Below the pieces are notes generated by a model. It was not told the origin of the DNA and searched no databases. It saw only the letters and a list, made by a program, of their open reading frames with translations. The translations under genes were made by a program, and so were the position numbers. Of a DNA stretch of 64,000 nucleotides, positions 47,534-57,421 are shown piece by piece; within the stretch, counting starts at the first letter, position 1; each line of letters opens with the position of its first letter. Source of the stretch: Paenibacillus pabuli (GTDB lineage Bacteria > Bacillota > Bacilli > Paenibacillales > Paenibacillaceae); NCBI RefSeq assembly GCF_039831995.1, contig NZ_JBDOIO010000003.1, positions 1,736,001 through 1,800,000 of the forward strand, given 5' to 3'.

Positions 47534-48307
47534 CTACTCGGAAGTCCGTTCCATCTCAGAACGAAGTTTGTCGAGCCATATCCGTTCTTTCTCGGTCAAT
47601 TCGGCGGTATCCAGCATATCGGGTCTGCGCTCGAGCGTACGGATCAGGGACTGTTCTCTGCGCCATGCATCAATATTCAGATGATGGCCAGATAACAACA
47701 CATCCGGTACCTTCATGCCTCTGAATTCAGGCGGTCGTGTATAATGCGGATATTCGAGCAGCCCTGTGCTGAACGAATCCGTTACAGCACTCGTCTCGTT
47801 TCCGAGGACACCCGGGATAAGACGAGCAATGCTGTCAATGGCCACCATTGCAGGCAGCTCACCTCCGGTTAATACATAGTCCCCAATGGACAACTCGTCG
47901 GTGACCAGAAATTCGCGTATACGCTCATCATAGCCTTCATAATGTCCACAAATAAAAATCAGATGATCTTCCTGTACCAGTTCTTCCGCTTTTTTCTGTG
48001 TAAATGTCTCGCCTTGCGGACACATTAGGATGATACGAGGAGCTTTGGTGGATAACGATGTTGACTCTTCATTACGCTTTTCAAGCACATCCTCAACAGC
48101 AGCAAAGATCGGATCAGGCTTTAAGACCATCCCCCCGCCTCCACCATAAGGTGTATCATCAACCGTATTGTGTTTATTCGTAGCATAGTTCCGGAAGTTT
48201 ACTGCATTCAGAGACACAAGACCCTTGGCCTGTGCTTTGCCAAGAATGCTTGTCCCGAATACACCTTCGAACATTTCTGGAAATAGCGTTAATACATCCA
48301 CTCTCAT
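47534..48307 (-). CDS. trmD: TrmD tRNA (guanine-N1)-methyltransferase
   Basis: This 257-residue SPOUT methyltransferase has [25 protein letters not shown], and [21 protein letters not shown], the knot region. It methylates G37 in tRNA and so prevents frameshifting. It lies 1 base after rimM. The start is [13 protein letters not shown]. Confidence 0.97.
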   Translation of the reverse strand: MRVDVLTLFPEMFEGVFGTSILGKAQAKGLVSLNAVNFRNYATNKHNTVDDTPYGGGGGMVLKPDPIFAAVEDVLEKRNEESTSLSTKAPRIILMCPQGETFTQKKAEELVQEDHLIFICGHYEGYDERIREFLVTDELSIGDYVLTGGELPAMVAIDSIARLIPGVLGNETSAVTDSFSTGLLEYPHYTRPPEFRGMKVPDVLLSGHHLNIDAWRREQSLIRTLERRPDMLDTAELTEKERIWLDKLRSEMERTSE

Positions 48308-48308
48308 G

Positions 48309-48821
48309 TTAAAGCAATCCTTCCATCAGATGAACCTTAACCAGTTTCTCATTAACATCAACATCAAGCACCACATCATCAATAACGGGTAGCAAGATTT
48401 CCTTGCCTGCCGCTGTTTTAACAACCCATACGTCATTTGCTCCAGGCGTCAGAATCTCGGAGATCGTTCCGAGGTTTTCACCTTCTTCAGTCACGACAGT
48501 ACATCCAACGATTTGGTGGAAGTAGTACTCATTCTCCTCCAGTTCAGCCAAGTTCTCTTTAGATACTTTAGCTATGCCGCCTTTGAACTTTTCCACTTCA
48601 TTGATGTTTCCGTACTCTTTCAATCGAACGATATACATATTTTTATGCAATCGAGCTGATTCCACATGAACCAGCACAGGGTGGTTATCGGGCGTAAACA
48701 AATACAGCTCCGCATCCTTCGCAAAGCGCACTTCCGGGAAATCGGTTAAAGGCATGATTCTCAACTCGCCACGAATTCCGTGCGTATTGACGATTTTACC
48801 TACATTCATAAACTCTGCCAT
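48309..48821 (-). CDS. rimM: RimM ribosome maturation factor
   Basis: The frame is 170 residues from the ATG of [10 protein letters not shown], supported by AGGAGGAACGT upstream. RimM's N-terminal [15 protein letters not shown] and C-terminal PRC-barrel ([24 protein letters not shown]) are intact. It helps mature the 30S head. It precedes trmD by 1 base. Confidence 0.95.
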   Translation of the reverse strand: MAEFMNVGKIVNTHGIRGELRIMPLTDFPEVRFAKDAELYLFTPDNHPVLVHVESARLHKNMYIVRLKEYGNINEVEKFKGGIAKVSKENLAELEENEYYFHQIVGCTVVTEEGENLGTISEILTPGANDVWVVKTAAGKEILLPVIDDVVLDVDVNEKLVKVHLMEGLL

Positions 48822-49141
48822 ACGTTCCTCCTGCATTTGATTCTATAGAATTCAATCCTTATTACACTGCACACTACGCGGTCAGAACAATCTTCCGATC
48901 ACTGTTACCCCAGATTTCTTTGGTCTTCATATCAAAGGTTAAAAATCCGGTGGTAAAGGTGAGTTAATGCTTACGAAGTAGCTTTCTTCCAGAAAGCTTT
49001 TAGCTATACTTCTTCAGATTTGTTCTGCCCTCTCCGTTATTGTGTAATTCTAAAATCAATTTATATAATGGGTTTTATTGATAAGTTCAGCATGCACGAA
49101 AAGGGGCTAGGACATGCATCCTAACCCCCTTTCGTATATCT
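48822..49141. other. khpA-rimM spacer with hairpins and a short coding-like remnant
   Basis: This 320-base gap lies where Bacillus has ylqD. It holds a hairpin after khpA (49097-49134), a bulged hairpin at 48975-49012, and a minus-strand frame (48874-48963) with coding-like sequence but no start beyond an internal ATG. Nothing else was found. Confidence 0.5.
49097..49134 (-). terminator. Hairpin after khpA, terminator-like without a T-run
   Basis: CGAAAGGGGGTTAGGA pairs with TCCTAGCCCCTTTTCG, a strong stem of about 14 base pairs on the minus strand, directly after the khpA stop. No T-run follows, so it may act as a 3' stabiliser or partial terminator. Confidence 0.5.
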
Positions 49142-49372
49142 TTAAGATATGATATCGACGGTAACCCGTTTATCCATCTTAACTGCTGCTGATGTGACGA
49201 CCGTACGAAGAGATTTTGCGATTCGCCCTTGTTTACCAATAACCTTCCCGACATCGTCAGGATGAACAGTTAACTCGTAAACGACAAGCCGGTCTTTCTC
49301 AACCGTCCGAACCGCCACATCTTCCGGATGATCGACCAAAGCCTTAGCAATTATGCTTACTAATTCTTCCAT
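49142..49372 (-). CDS. khpA: KH-domain RNA-binding protein KhpA (YlqC)
   Basis: This 76-residue protein has a single KH domain with the GxxG-type loop IGKQGRIAKSL (residues about 47-57). KhpA is an RNA-binding protein of Gram-positive bacteria. It lies between rpsP and rimM, as in Bacillus. The start is MEELVSIIAKALVDH. Confidence 0.93.
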   Translation of the reverse strand: MEELVSIIAKALVDHPEDVAVRTVEKDRLVVYELTVHPDDVGKVIGKQGRIAKSLRTVVTSAAVKMDKRVTVDIIS

Positions 49373-49395
49373 AGATGACCCTCCGAATCAGCACC

Positions 49396-49668
49396 TTATT
49401 TAGTCAATTTAGACTCGTGGAACTTCTTCATCACGCCCGCTTTGCTCAGCAAGTTGCGGACAGTGTCGGATGCTTGCGCACCGTTTTGAAGCCATTGCAA
49501 TGCTTTATCTTCATCGATCTTAACAACAGCCGGTTGTTCAACCGGGTTGTAGTAACCGATCTCCTCGATAAAACGACCGTCACGTGGGGAACGGGAATCC
49601 GATACCACTACGCGGTAGAAAGGAGCTTTGTGAGCACCCATACGTTTCAGACGAATACGAACTGCCAT
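49396..49668 (-). CDS. rpsP: 30S ribosomal protein S16
   Basis: The start is the ATG of [11 protein letters not shown], with an ideal GAAGGAGGTG upstream; this gives 90 residues, the usual length. The core [20 protein letters not shown] is unmistakable. A longer upstream frame is not real. The gene lies between ffh and khpA. Confidence 0.97.
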   Translation of the reverse strand: MAVRIRLKRMGAHKAPFYRVVVSDSRSPRDGRFIEEIGYYNPVEQPAVVKIDEDKALQWLQNGAQASDTVRNLLSKAGVMKKFHESKLTK

Positions 49669-49722
49669 TTGAAAATTCACCTCCTTCAATGAAATCTGTA
49701 TATTCCTTAGCAACCCTTGCAA

Positions 49723-51099
49723 TCAACGGAAAGGAAACTTCATTCCTTTGCCAAGACCCTTCAGCTGCTTCATTGCCTTGTTCTTGCCGCCTTTAGGTCC
49801 CATCATATCCGAGAACTGTTTCATCATGCGGCGCATTTCATCAAACTGCTTGATCAGACGATTTACCTCTGCGAGGGATGTACCGCTACCTGTAGCAATC
49901 CGTTTCCGGCGACTATGATTGATCATGTCGGGGTTGCGCTTCTCCTCGGTAGTCATGGAGTACACAATCGCTTCGATCCGGCCCATTTGCTTGTCGTCGA
50001 CTTTCAGGTCCTTGGCTTGCTTCATCTTGCCCATGCCGGGAATCATATCCATAATCTGATCGATTGGTCCTAGCTTCTTCACCTGATCCATTTGCTCCAG
50101 GAAATCCTCGAACGTAAATTCTGCATTACGCATTTTGCGTTCCATTTCCTTGGCTTTTTCGGTATCAATGTTGGATTGTGCTTTCTCAATCAGAGAGAGC
50201 ATATCCCCCATCCCGAGAATCCGTGAAGCCATCCGTTCCGGATGGAAAGGTTCAAGAGCATCAAGCTTCTCACCGAGTGAAGCAAACTTGATTGGACAGC
50301 CGGTAACTGCTTTTACCGAAAGTGCAGCACCACCGCGCGTATCGCCATCCAGTTTGGTCAAAACGACCCCGGTCAAGTCAAGCTGCTGGTTAAAGTGTTC
50401 CGCCACATTAACAGCATCCTGACCGGTCATGCTATCGACCACAAGCAGGACTTCGTCTGGATTCACTACGCTGTGAATCTGGCGCAGTTCTTCCATCAAT
50501 TCCTCATCAACGTGCAAACGTCCCGCGGTATCGATGATGACATAGTCATTGCCGTTATCCTTGGCATGCTGCAGACCCTGACGTGCGATCTCCACCGGGC
50601 TTGTCTGATCTCCCAATGTAAACACCGGAGCCTTGATCTGCTCACCCAGTACTTGCAATTGCTTAATCGCTGCAGGACGATAAATATCCCCCGCGACCAG
50701 CAATGGCCGACTGTTTTGCTTCTGCAGCATTTTAGCCAGCTTACCGGATGTCGTCGTTTTACCAGCACCCTGCAAACCAACCATCATCAGTACCGTAGGC
50801 GGTTTGTTCGCTTTAGCCAGTTTCGACTGGCTTCCGCCCATCAAATCCGTCAGTTCCTTGTTTACGATGTCGATAATAACCATGCCTGGCGTGAAGCTTT
50901 CCATGACTTCCTTGCCGACAGCTTTCTCTTTCACCTTGGCGATGAATTCCTTGACCACTTTGAAGTTTACATCCGCTTCGAGCAATGCCAGACGTACCTC
51001 GCGCATAGCTTCGGCAACATCTTCATCCGACACCTTGCCTTTGCCGCGCAGCTTGCTGAACACATTCTGCAATCGGGTCGTTAATCCTTCAAATGCCAT
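49723..51099 (-). CDS. ffh: Ffh signal recognition particle protein
   Basis: This 458-residue GTPase has G1 GLQGAGKTTTSGKLA near residue 108, DTAGRLHVD, TKLDGDTRGGAALS, and a methionine-rich M domain (about 300-458) for binding SRP RNA and signal sequences. It partners FtsY, encoded a little upstream. It follows ylxM by 58 bases. Confidence 0.97.
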   Translation of the reverse strand: MAFEGLTTRLQNVFSKLRGKGKVSDEDVAEAMREVRLALLEADVNFKVVKEFIAKVKEKAVGKEVMESFTPGMVIIDIVNKELTDLMGGSQSKLAKANKPPTVLMMVGLQGAGKTTTSGKLAKMLQKQNSRPLLVAGDIYRPAAIKQLQVLGEQIKAPVFTLGDQTSPVEIARQGLQHAKDNGNDYVIIDTAGRLHVDEELMEELRQIHSVVNPDEVLLVVDSMTGQDAVNVAEHFNQQLDLTGVVLTKLDGDTRGGAALSVKAVTGCPIKFASLGEKLDALEPFHPERMASRILGMGDMLSLIEKAQSNIDTEKAKEMERKMRNAEFTFEDFLEQMDQVKKLGPIDQIMDMIPGMGKMKQAKDLKVDDKQMGRIEAIVYSMTTEEKRNPDMINHSRRKRIATGSGTSLAEVNRLIKQFDEMRRMMKQFSDMMGPKGGKNKAMKQLKGLGKGMKFPFR

Positions 51100-51157
51100 G
51101 ATCCCACCTCCTTAAGCTGTAATACTGTTTTTAGAACCGATACGTTCCGTTCAATTC

Positions 51158-51508
51158 CTATTCCCGGAGCTGGTGAACAATATCGTTTATTTGTTTGTTG
51201 TTATCAATGGAGACACCTGCGCGCTCCAGTGCATTTTGCAAATCTTCAAGATTGCGGCTGCGTCGTTCGTGCTTCTCCAGCAAGCCAAGCTTACTTTCGT
51301 AATTTTCCAGCACCTGTTCAGCACGCTTGATATGCTCGTATACCGCCTGGCGGCTGATCTCAAACTCGGCTGCAATCTCACCAAGCGAGAAATCATCATG
51401 AAAGTAATATTTCAGGAATGTTTGCTGTTTCTCAGTAAGCAAACGTTCGTAGAAAGCAAACAGCAAGTTAATCCGGTTTGTCTTCTCAAGCCGGTTTTCT
51501 TGACTCAT
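51158..51508 (-). CDS. ylxM: YlxM family protein, SRP-associated
   Basis: This 116-residue protein is the typical YlxM length and has the helix-turn-helix region LGEIAAEFEISRQAVYEHIKR at about 46-66. It is encoded immediately before ffh, as in streptococci and bacilli. It is thought to modulate SRP. Confidence 0.93.
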   Translation of the reverse strand: MSQENRLEKTNRINLLFAFYERLLTEKQQTFLKYYFHDDFSLGEIAAEFEISRQAVYEHIKRAEQVLENYESKLGLLEKHERRSRNLEDLQNALERAGVSIDNNKQINDIVHQLRE

Positions 51509-51710
51509 ATCAGGGCACTCCCTTCGTCAAGGAAAAACACTTTACACTCTTGCAACGTTCCTAATAATACCGAAAACAAATCAGGATGTCAAGCAAAAAT
51601 ACTTGTCACAATAAAAACGTTCATTTTGCACTCATTTTTCGTGCCTATACGGTTGATCTTAGCCATTCCTATACAGTAGAATACGACTTGCTGCATCCCT
51701 TATATAGAAC

Positions 51711-51752
51711 AAAAAAACGAATGGGTCTCCACAGATGGAGCCGATTCGTTTT
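51711..51752 (-). terminator. Terminator after the haemolysin III-type gene
   Basis: AAACGAAT-GGCTCCA pairs with TGGAG-CC-ATTCGTTT on the minus strand, followed by TTTTGTTC. It lies within 20 bases of the gene stop. Confidence 0.8.
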
Positions 51753-51769
51753 ACACTATCTACCGTGTT

Positions 51770-52417
51770 CTAGCGAAGTGGTGTCAGGTACAGCAGTACC
51801 ATAAAGAAATGAAGAATACTGCCTGCCAACACAAAGAGATGCCAAATCGCATGGTGATACGGAAATCCACGCCACACATAAAAAAGCGTACCCAGTGTAT
51901 ACATCAGACCTCCAGCAACCAGCAGCACGATTCCGCCTGTAGGAATGGCAGCCATAAGCGGTTGCCAGGCAATAACGATGAGCCAGCCCATCGCAATATA
52001 GAAAATCGTGGACATGAATAGAAACCTTTTCGTAAAAAACGCCTTAAAGATCACGCCGAATAATGCGATTCCCCAGATTACACCGAACAAGGTCCAACCC
52101 AGTGTGCCGCGAACAGCAATAAACAGAAGCGGAGTGTACGATCCCGCAATAAACAAATAAATGGAAGAATGGTCGAAAATCTCAAATAAATCTTTCATTT
52201 TCCCATCTTTCCATGCATGCACGAGTGTAGAGCTCGTATAGAGCAGCAACATGGTGATCCCGTAGATCGTGAAACTGACAACATGCCAAGCCGTGCCTTT
52301 CATACTCGAAAATACAATCAACAGCACCAGTGCAGCTACACTGAGTGCAGCGCCGATCCCATGAGTCACTGCATTAGCGACTTCTTCGCGGCGGGAATAG
52401 GTATAGGTATTGGCCAT
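51770..52417 (-). CDS. Haemolysin III / YqfA-type membrane protein (PAQR-like)
   Basis: The frame is 215 residues from the ATG of MANTYTYSRREEVAN, with AAAGGACGG upstream; a longer frame is less likely. It has seven membrane segments. Family histidines and acidic residues for a metal site are seen (AVTHGIG, FDHSSIYLFIAGSYTP, HHAIWH). It is a PAQR/HlyIII relative; bacterial members are linked with membrane fluidity control. It stands between ftsY and ylxM. Confidence 0.87.
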   Translation of the reverse strand: MANTYTYSRREEVANAVTHGIGAALSVAALVLLIVFSSMKGTAWHVVSFTIYGITMLLLYTSSTLVHAWKDGKMKDLFEIFDHSSIYLFIAGSYTPLLFIAVRGTLGWTLFGVIWGIALFGVIFKAFFTKRFLFMSTIFYIAMGWLIVIAWQPLMAAIPTGGIVLLVAGGLMYTLGTLFYVWRGFPYHHAIWHLFVLAGSILHFFMVLLYLTPLR

Positions 52418-52462
52418 ATCAACCGTCCTTTCTAACCCTTTAGCCTTGCCTTCTTTATTCCC

Positions 52463-52525
52463 ATTATACACGTATTGCCAGTGACATTACACGTGACACT
52501 TATCACGTATATCACTGGCAATACG
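52463..52525 (-). promoter_or_regulatory. TATAAT -10 with a large nested palindrome upstream of the haemolysin III-type gene
   Basis: A perfect TATAAT (52463-52468, minus strand) lies about 45 bases before the ATG. Directly upstream is an inverted repeat with perfect 14-base arms, CGTATTGCCAGTGA (52471-52484) and TCACTGGCAATACG (52512-52525), that encloses a second one, ACGTGA/TCACGT. No good -35 was found. The palindrome may be an operator or the ftsY terminator without a T-run. Confidence 0.4.
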
Positions 52526-52561
52526 GTTAACGCTATTAAATCATCCTATTTATTAATGGTT

Positions 52562-53575
52562 CTAAGAACTGGCTTCCTCATCTTCTGCGTCCTGATCCGG
52601 TTGCTCTTGGATCAGTCCGGCAAACAACGCATGCACGAATTGCTCTGAGTCGAATGGCTGCAGATCATCAATTTTCTCACCAAGACCTACCATCTTCACT
52701 GGCAGATCCAGTTCCTGACGAATGGCAACGACAATACCGCCTTTCGCCGTACCATCCAGCTTCGTCAGCACGAGTCCAGTCACGCCGCTTTTCTCCCCGA
52801 ACAGTTTGGCCTGATTCAAAGCATTCTGTCCAGTTGTTGCGTCGAGAACCATCAATACTTCGTGCGGAGCTTCCGGGATTTCACGCTGAATGACACGATA
52901 GATCTTGTTAAGCTCCTCCATGAGATTGGATTTGTTCTGCAGACGACCTGCCGTATCACATAGCAAAACATCTGCGCCACGCTGTTTGGCTGCTTGCACA
53001 GCATCATACATCACCGCAGCGGGATCTGATCCCGCCTGCTGCTTAATGACTTCGACGCCGGCACGCTGTCCCCATACCTCAAGCTGCTCAATTGCACCGG
53101 CCCGGAAGGTATCACCAGCAGCCATGATGACTTTTTTGCCCTGCTGTTTGAAACGATGTGCCAGCTTGCCAATCGTGGTTGTTTTACCTACGCCGTTAAC
53201 CCCGACAAACAGAATAACGGTAATGCCATCCGGATTCATCTTCAGTTCGTTATTTTGTTCGCCGCGCAGCAGGTCTGTCAATTTCTCGGACAATACAGGC
53301 TGCAATTCAGCCGCGTCTTCAATTTTGCGTTTTTTGACCTCAACACGCAGGTCTTCAATCAGGTTCATGACCGTATTGACCCCAACGTCTGCTCCAATCA
53401 GGATCTCTTCCAGTTCCTCATAGAATTCCTCATCGATCTTTTTGCGGCGAATAACGAGATCGGATACTTTCTCCACAAGCCCTTTACGTGTCTTCTCCAG
53501 TCCATCCTTAAACTGCTTCGTTACCGACTCCGTTTTGCTTGCAATGCTGTCTCTCAGCTTTTTAAAGAAACTCAT
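52562..53575 (-). CDS. ftsY: FtsY signal recognition particle receptor
   Basis: This 337-residue SRP receptor has the NG domain with G1 GVNGVGKTTTIGKLA near residue 125, DTAGRLQ, and TKLDGTAKGG. The N-terminal A region is short. It docks the SRP at the membrane. It lies 74 bases after smc. Confidence 0.97.
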   Translation of the reverse strand: MSFFKKLRDSIASKTESVTKQFKDGLEKTRKGLVEKVSDLVIRRKKIDEEFYEELEEILIGADVGVNTVMNLIEDLRVEVKKRKIEDAAELQPVLSEKLTDLLRGEQNNELKMNPDGITVILFVGVNGVGKTTTIGKLAHRFKQQGKKVIMAAGDTFRAGAIEQLEVWGQRAGVEVIKQQAGSDPAAVMYDAVQAAKQRGADVLLCDTAGRLQNKSNLMEELNKIYRVIQREIPEAPHEVLMVLDATTGQNALNQAKLFGEKSGVTGLVLTKLDGTAKGGIVVAIRQELDLPVKMVGLGEKIDDLQPFDSEQFVHALFAGLIQEQPDQDAEDEEASS

Positions 53576-53649
53576 AAAGCCCCTCCATCGTGTACATAAT
53601 CTTAGTGCTGTTTATTTAATTAACAAGTTCTTGATTTATAGAGAATTCT

Positions 53650-56600
53650 TTAAGCACTAGCTATTTCGGCTTCCTCATCTTCCAGTCTAACCGAAACCAG
53701 CTTCGATACTCCGCCCTCTTCCATGGTGACACCATATAGAACATCCGCTTCTTCCATTGTGCCCTTCCGGTGAGTAACGACGATAAACTGTGTCTGTTCG
53801 GAGAATTCACGCAAATACTGGGCAAAACGTACCACATTGGCCTCATCCAGCGCAGCCTCGACCTCATCCAGAACACAGAATGGTACAGGCTTCACGTGCA
53901 AGATGGCGAACAACAGCGCCATTGCCGTTAATGCGCGTTCTCCGCCCGATAACAACTGTAGGTTCTGCAGTTTTTTGCCTGGTGGCTGGGCGACGATATC
54001 AATTCCGGTTTCCAGAAGCCGTTCCGGGTCCATCAGAACCAGATCCGCACGTCCACCGCCAAATAGCTTGGTAAATACCGTACCGAATTCACGGCGAATG
54101 GCATCAAAGGTTGTCTTGAAACGTTTAGCCATCTCATCTTCCATTTCACGGATGACTTGGTACAACGTCGTTTTGGCTTCCACCAGATCATTTTTCTGCT
54201 CACTAAGGAACTCGTATCGTTCATTGACCCGCTGGAATTCCTCAATCGCGCCAAGATTGACTTCACCCAGAGCTGAGATGCTGCGCTTAAGCTTCTGCAC
54301 CTCTGTCTGAGTCGTCTCTACATCTTCCGGTACAGGATATCGCTCTTTGGCGAGCTCATAACCAAGTTCATAGTCGTCCATCAGTTTGCGCAGGATGTTT
54401 TCCAGTTCAACATCAAGCCTGTTGACGGAAATTTCCGTCTGTCGCATCTGTTCCTCTACCGCTTTTAACTGAGTACGCTGTTCCTTCGTTTCACTCTCAG
54501 CAAGTTCAAGTTTCCTCGACAGCTCACTTCGTGCAGCACGTTTCAAATCCAGCTGCTCGGAAGCTTCCGTTTTCTTCAACTTGAACTGATTCAGATCTTC
54601 AATCTGTTTGACGCTCTCCACCTGCGTTTTCTTCAGGTCTGCTTCCATGGAAGCCAGCAGTGTCCGGTTCTGACGTAAATCTTTGACCAGCGACTCCACT
54701 TCCCGCTCCAATCGGCGCAGCTGCTCCTCATTTGAAAACCGTTCCTGATCCAGCTTACCCTCTCTGACTTTCAGTTCGGTCAACTGGCTTTGCAGCTCTT
54801 CCTTCGCAGACTCATTTGCTTTGCGTGCAAACTCTGCAGCATGAATGGCACGGTGAGTCGCCTTCTCTTCCTCTTCAAGCTGCTCCAGTTTCTGCACAGC
54901 TGCTTCGCGTGCCGTATCCATCTCTTTGATTTCTTCGGTAAATCCGCTTTTCTCCTGGCCGGCTACCGCAACCTGTTCCAACACGTGGCGCAGCTCGTGC
55001 TCGACCTGTTTCATTTCCATGGATGCCTGCTGTTCAGCATTTCGTGTATCGTCACCCGACTGACGCAGCTCATCCAGCTTGTCCTGGCATTGTTCCAATT
55101 GGACTTTCACATCATCAACACTGCGGTGCAGCTTCACAATCTGGTTTTCGGTATCCAAAATATCCTGATCCAGTTGGTCCAGCTGCCGTTTCCGGCTGAG
55201 CAGACTTACATTTTTCTTATGCTGGCTCCCCCCTGTCATGGAACCGCCCGCATTGACCACATCCCCTTCAAGGGTTACAACGCGGAAACGGTACTGACAG
55301 CGTGCCGCAATTTTATTGGCGTATTCCAGCGTTTCGGCAATGATGACATTCCCGAGTAGACTTCCGATGATATTGGCATAACGGGAATCATAGTGTACGA
55401 GATCAGCACCAATCCCCACGAAGCCATCCATGCCTTCGATCATGGAACGCTCACTGGAACCAACAGTACGCGGACGAATGACATCGAGCGGCAGGAATGT
55501 GGCTCTACCGAGCTGACGCTGCTTCAGGAATGCGATGGCCTGTCTTGAGACGGACTCGTTCTCCATCACGACATGCTGCAGTGCAGCCCCCATTGCGGTT
55601 TCCACAGCCAGTTCGATCTTTTCAGGAACCTTGACCAGTTCCGCCACGGCTCCATGCACACCACTAAGAGTACCTTTGCGGGAAGCTTTGAGGACTTCTT
55701 TGACCCCAAGCATAAACCCGTCGAAATCATCCTGCATCTCTTTCATCGTATCCCGGCGGGATACCTGTGCTTCGCGCTTCTGTTCCCATTTACGAACTGT
55801 GCTGCGACTCTCTTCGAGCAGCTTCTGCAAGGATTGCAGACGTTCACTTTCAGTAATGTATCCACCGCGCAAATCGCTGATCTCTTTACCCAAACGAATC
55901 ACTTTCTTCTCGATCTCCGCTTTTCGGGCTTCGAGCGTTTCCTTTTGCTCTTCCCACTTGCCGGATTCCTCGGATGCGCGGTTCATTCGACGTTCAAGCG
56001 ACTCTTTCTGCTGATCGGCATACCGAATCTCGTTACGCGTCTGAGCCATCTGGTTCATCAGTTCCAGCAAATTCCCCTTGAGGCTTTCTTCCTGCTGCTG
56101 ACTGATTCCGCCAGTAACGCCTATGAGCTTCGCTTCTTCCTCAGACAGGCGGTTTCTCACTTCACCCAGTTCCTGCTCCAGCTTGCCAAACTTCTCGCGT
56201 AATGCAAGCAGCTCAGCTTCACGTTCCCGATGTCGTTCTTCACTCGCAGCAAGTGTAACCGTGAGCTGCTCATGATTGGTTTGCAAATGACGAGAACGTT
56301 CTTTGAGCAATTCTCCAAGACCTTCACTTTTCTCCGTTGCTTCACTGAATTGCAGCAAGGCGGATTGCAGCTGTTCTGTCTCCGTCTCCAAGATTCGAAG
56401 TGCATTCCGGTCGCTCTCCAGCTTGGCATCATGTGTGGAAACAATTGCGGCAAGGCCAACTTCTTCTTCTTTTAACGACTGTAACCGTTCGTTCGCCTTG
56501 CTCCAGGATGCATGAATCTGCTCAATCTGGTAAACGTACATGGAGATTTCTTTTGATTTTAGCTGTCCACGCAATTCCTTGTAGTGAATCGCTTTTTCCG

Positions 56601-57225
56601 ATTGTTCTCTCAGCGGGCCAATCTGGTCCTCCAGTTCTGTAACCAAATCATGAATACGCAGCAAGTTTTGCTCCGTCTCATCCAGTTTGCGTGTGGCGTC
56701 CCGCTTGCGGGATTTATACTTTACAATACCGGATGCCTCTTCAAAAATACCTCTGCGATCCTCGGAACGAGTACTCAAAATTTCCTCGATACGTCCCTGA
56801 CCGATAATGGAGTAGGCTTCCTTCCCGATCCCGGTGTCCATAAACAATTCCGTTATATCTTTCAGCCGGCATGACTGCTTGTTGATAAAATATTCACTGT
56901 CCCCGCTGCGATGTACACGACGAGTCACTGTCACTTCACCAAAATCAAGGGCAAGCGCGTGGTCCTCATTATCCAGCGTTAACGACACTTCACCATAATT
57001 GACGGCTTTCCTTGCATCGCTGCCTGCAAAAATGATGTCTTCCATTTTGCCGCCCCGCAGTGATTTGGCACTTTGTTCCCCAAGCACCCAGCGAATCCCG
57101 TCTGAAATATTACTCTTGCCACTTCCGTTCGGACCCACTACTGCCGTAATGCCGCGAACGAATTCCATCTCTGTTTTGTCGGCGAATGACTTGAATCCAC
57201 CCAGTTCAATTCGTTTCAGAAACAT
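53650..57225 (-). CDS. smc: Chromosome segregation ATPase SMC
   Basis: The 1191-residue protein starts at the ATG of MFLKRIELGGFKSF, with AGGAGGTGA upstream. Walker A GPNGSGKS is near residue 32, the hinge spans about 500-670, and the C-terminal motif LSGGERALTAMALLFAI with Walker B FCVLDEVEAALDEAN completes the ATPase head. Two long coiled coils connect the parts. It compacts and segregates the chromosome with ScpA and ScpB. Confidence 0.97.
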   Translation of the reverse strand: MFLKRIELGGFKSFADKTEMEFVRGITAVVGPNGSGKSNISDGIRWVLGEQSAKSLRGGKMEDIIFAGSDARKAVNYGEVSLTLDNEDHALALDFGEVTVTRRVHRSGDSEYFINKQSCRLKDITELFMDTGIGKEAYSIIGQGRIEEILSTRSEDRRGIFEEASGIVKYKSRKRDATRKLDETEQNLLRIHDLVTELEDQIGPLREQSEKAIHYKELRGQLKSKEISMYVYQIEQIHASWSKANERLQSLKEEEVGLAAIVSTHDAKLESDRNALRILETETEQLQSALLQFSEATEKSEGLGELLKERSRHLQTNHEQLTVTLAASEERHREREAELLALREKFGKLEQELGEVRNRLSEEEAKLIGVTGGISQQQEESLKGNLLELMNQMAQTRNEIRYADQQKESLERRMNRASEESGKWEEQKETLEARKAEIEKKVIRLGKEISDLRGGYITESERLQSLQKLLEESRSTVRKWEQKREAQVSRRDTMKEMQDDFDGFMLGVKEVLKASRKGTLSGVHGAVAELVKVPEKIELAVETAMGAALQHVVMENESVSRQAIAFLKQRQLGRATFLPLDVIRPRTVGSSERSMIEGMDGFVGIGADLVHYDSRYANIIGSLLGNVIIAETLEYANKIAARCQYRFRVVTLEGDVVNAGGSMTGGSQHKKNVSLLSRKRQLDQLDQDILDTENQIVKLHRSVDDVKVQLEQCQDKLDELRQSGDDTRNAEQQASMEMKQVEHELRHVLEQVAVAGQEKSGFTEEIKEMDTAREAAVQKLEQLEEEEKATHRAIHAAEFARKANESAKEELQSQLTELKVREGKLDQERFSNEEQLRRLEREVESLVKDLRQNRTLLASMEADLKKTQVESVKQIEDLNQFKLKKTEASEQLDLKRAARSELSRKLELAESETKEQRTQLKAVEEQMRQTEISVNRLDVELENILRKLMDDYELGYELAKERYPVPEDVETTQTEVQKLKRSISALGEVNLGAIEEFQRVNERYEFLSEQKNDLVEAKTTLYQVIREMEDEMAKRFKTTFDAIRREFGTVFTKLFGGGRADLVLMDPERLLETGIDIVAQPPGKKLQNLQLLSGGERALTAMALLFAILHVKPVPFCVLDEVEAALDEANVVRFAQYLREFSEQTQFIVVTHRKGTMEEADVLYGVTMEEGGVSKLVSVRLEDEEAEIASA

Positions 57226-57320
57226 AGGGTATCCCGTCACCTCCTCTTGCTTATTTCAAGTGCTCCTTCAGCGCTGATCATGGATCAGGAATGAATCATT
57301 CTCCCCAATCCTCTCTTTAC

Positions 57321-57392
57321 AAAAAAAAGAGCAAAAAGCAGTCCGGCCGATAATTTCCGCCGGGGCGGACCCGAGGGGCTGCTCTTTGCTCT
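57321..57392 (-). terminator. Strong terminator between rnc and smc
   Basis: AGAGCAAAGAGCAG pairs with CTGCTTTTTGCTCT, about 14 base pairs with a G-T wobble, around a GC-rich inner stretch, followed by eight T on the minus strand. It would end the fapR-rnc transcript. Confidence 0.85.
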
Positions 57393-57421
57393 TCGTTTGT
57401 CTATGCGCTACCCGGTATAGC

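Noticed and set aside
57121..57225. Possible earlier start of smc at 57240 (GTG)
   Set aside because: The GTG is part of the ribosome binding site itself; the ATG at 57225 has proper spacing.
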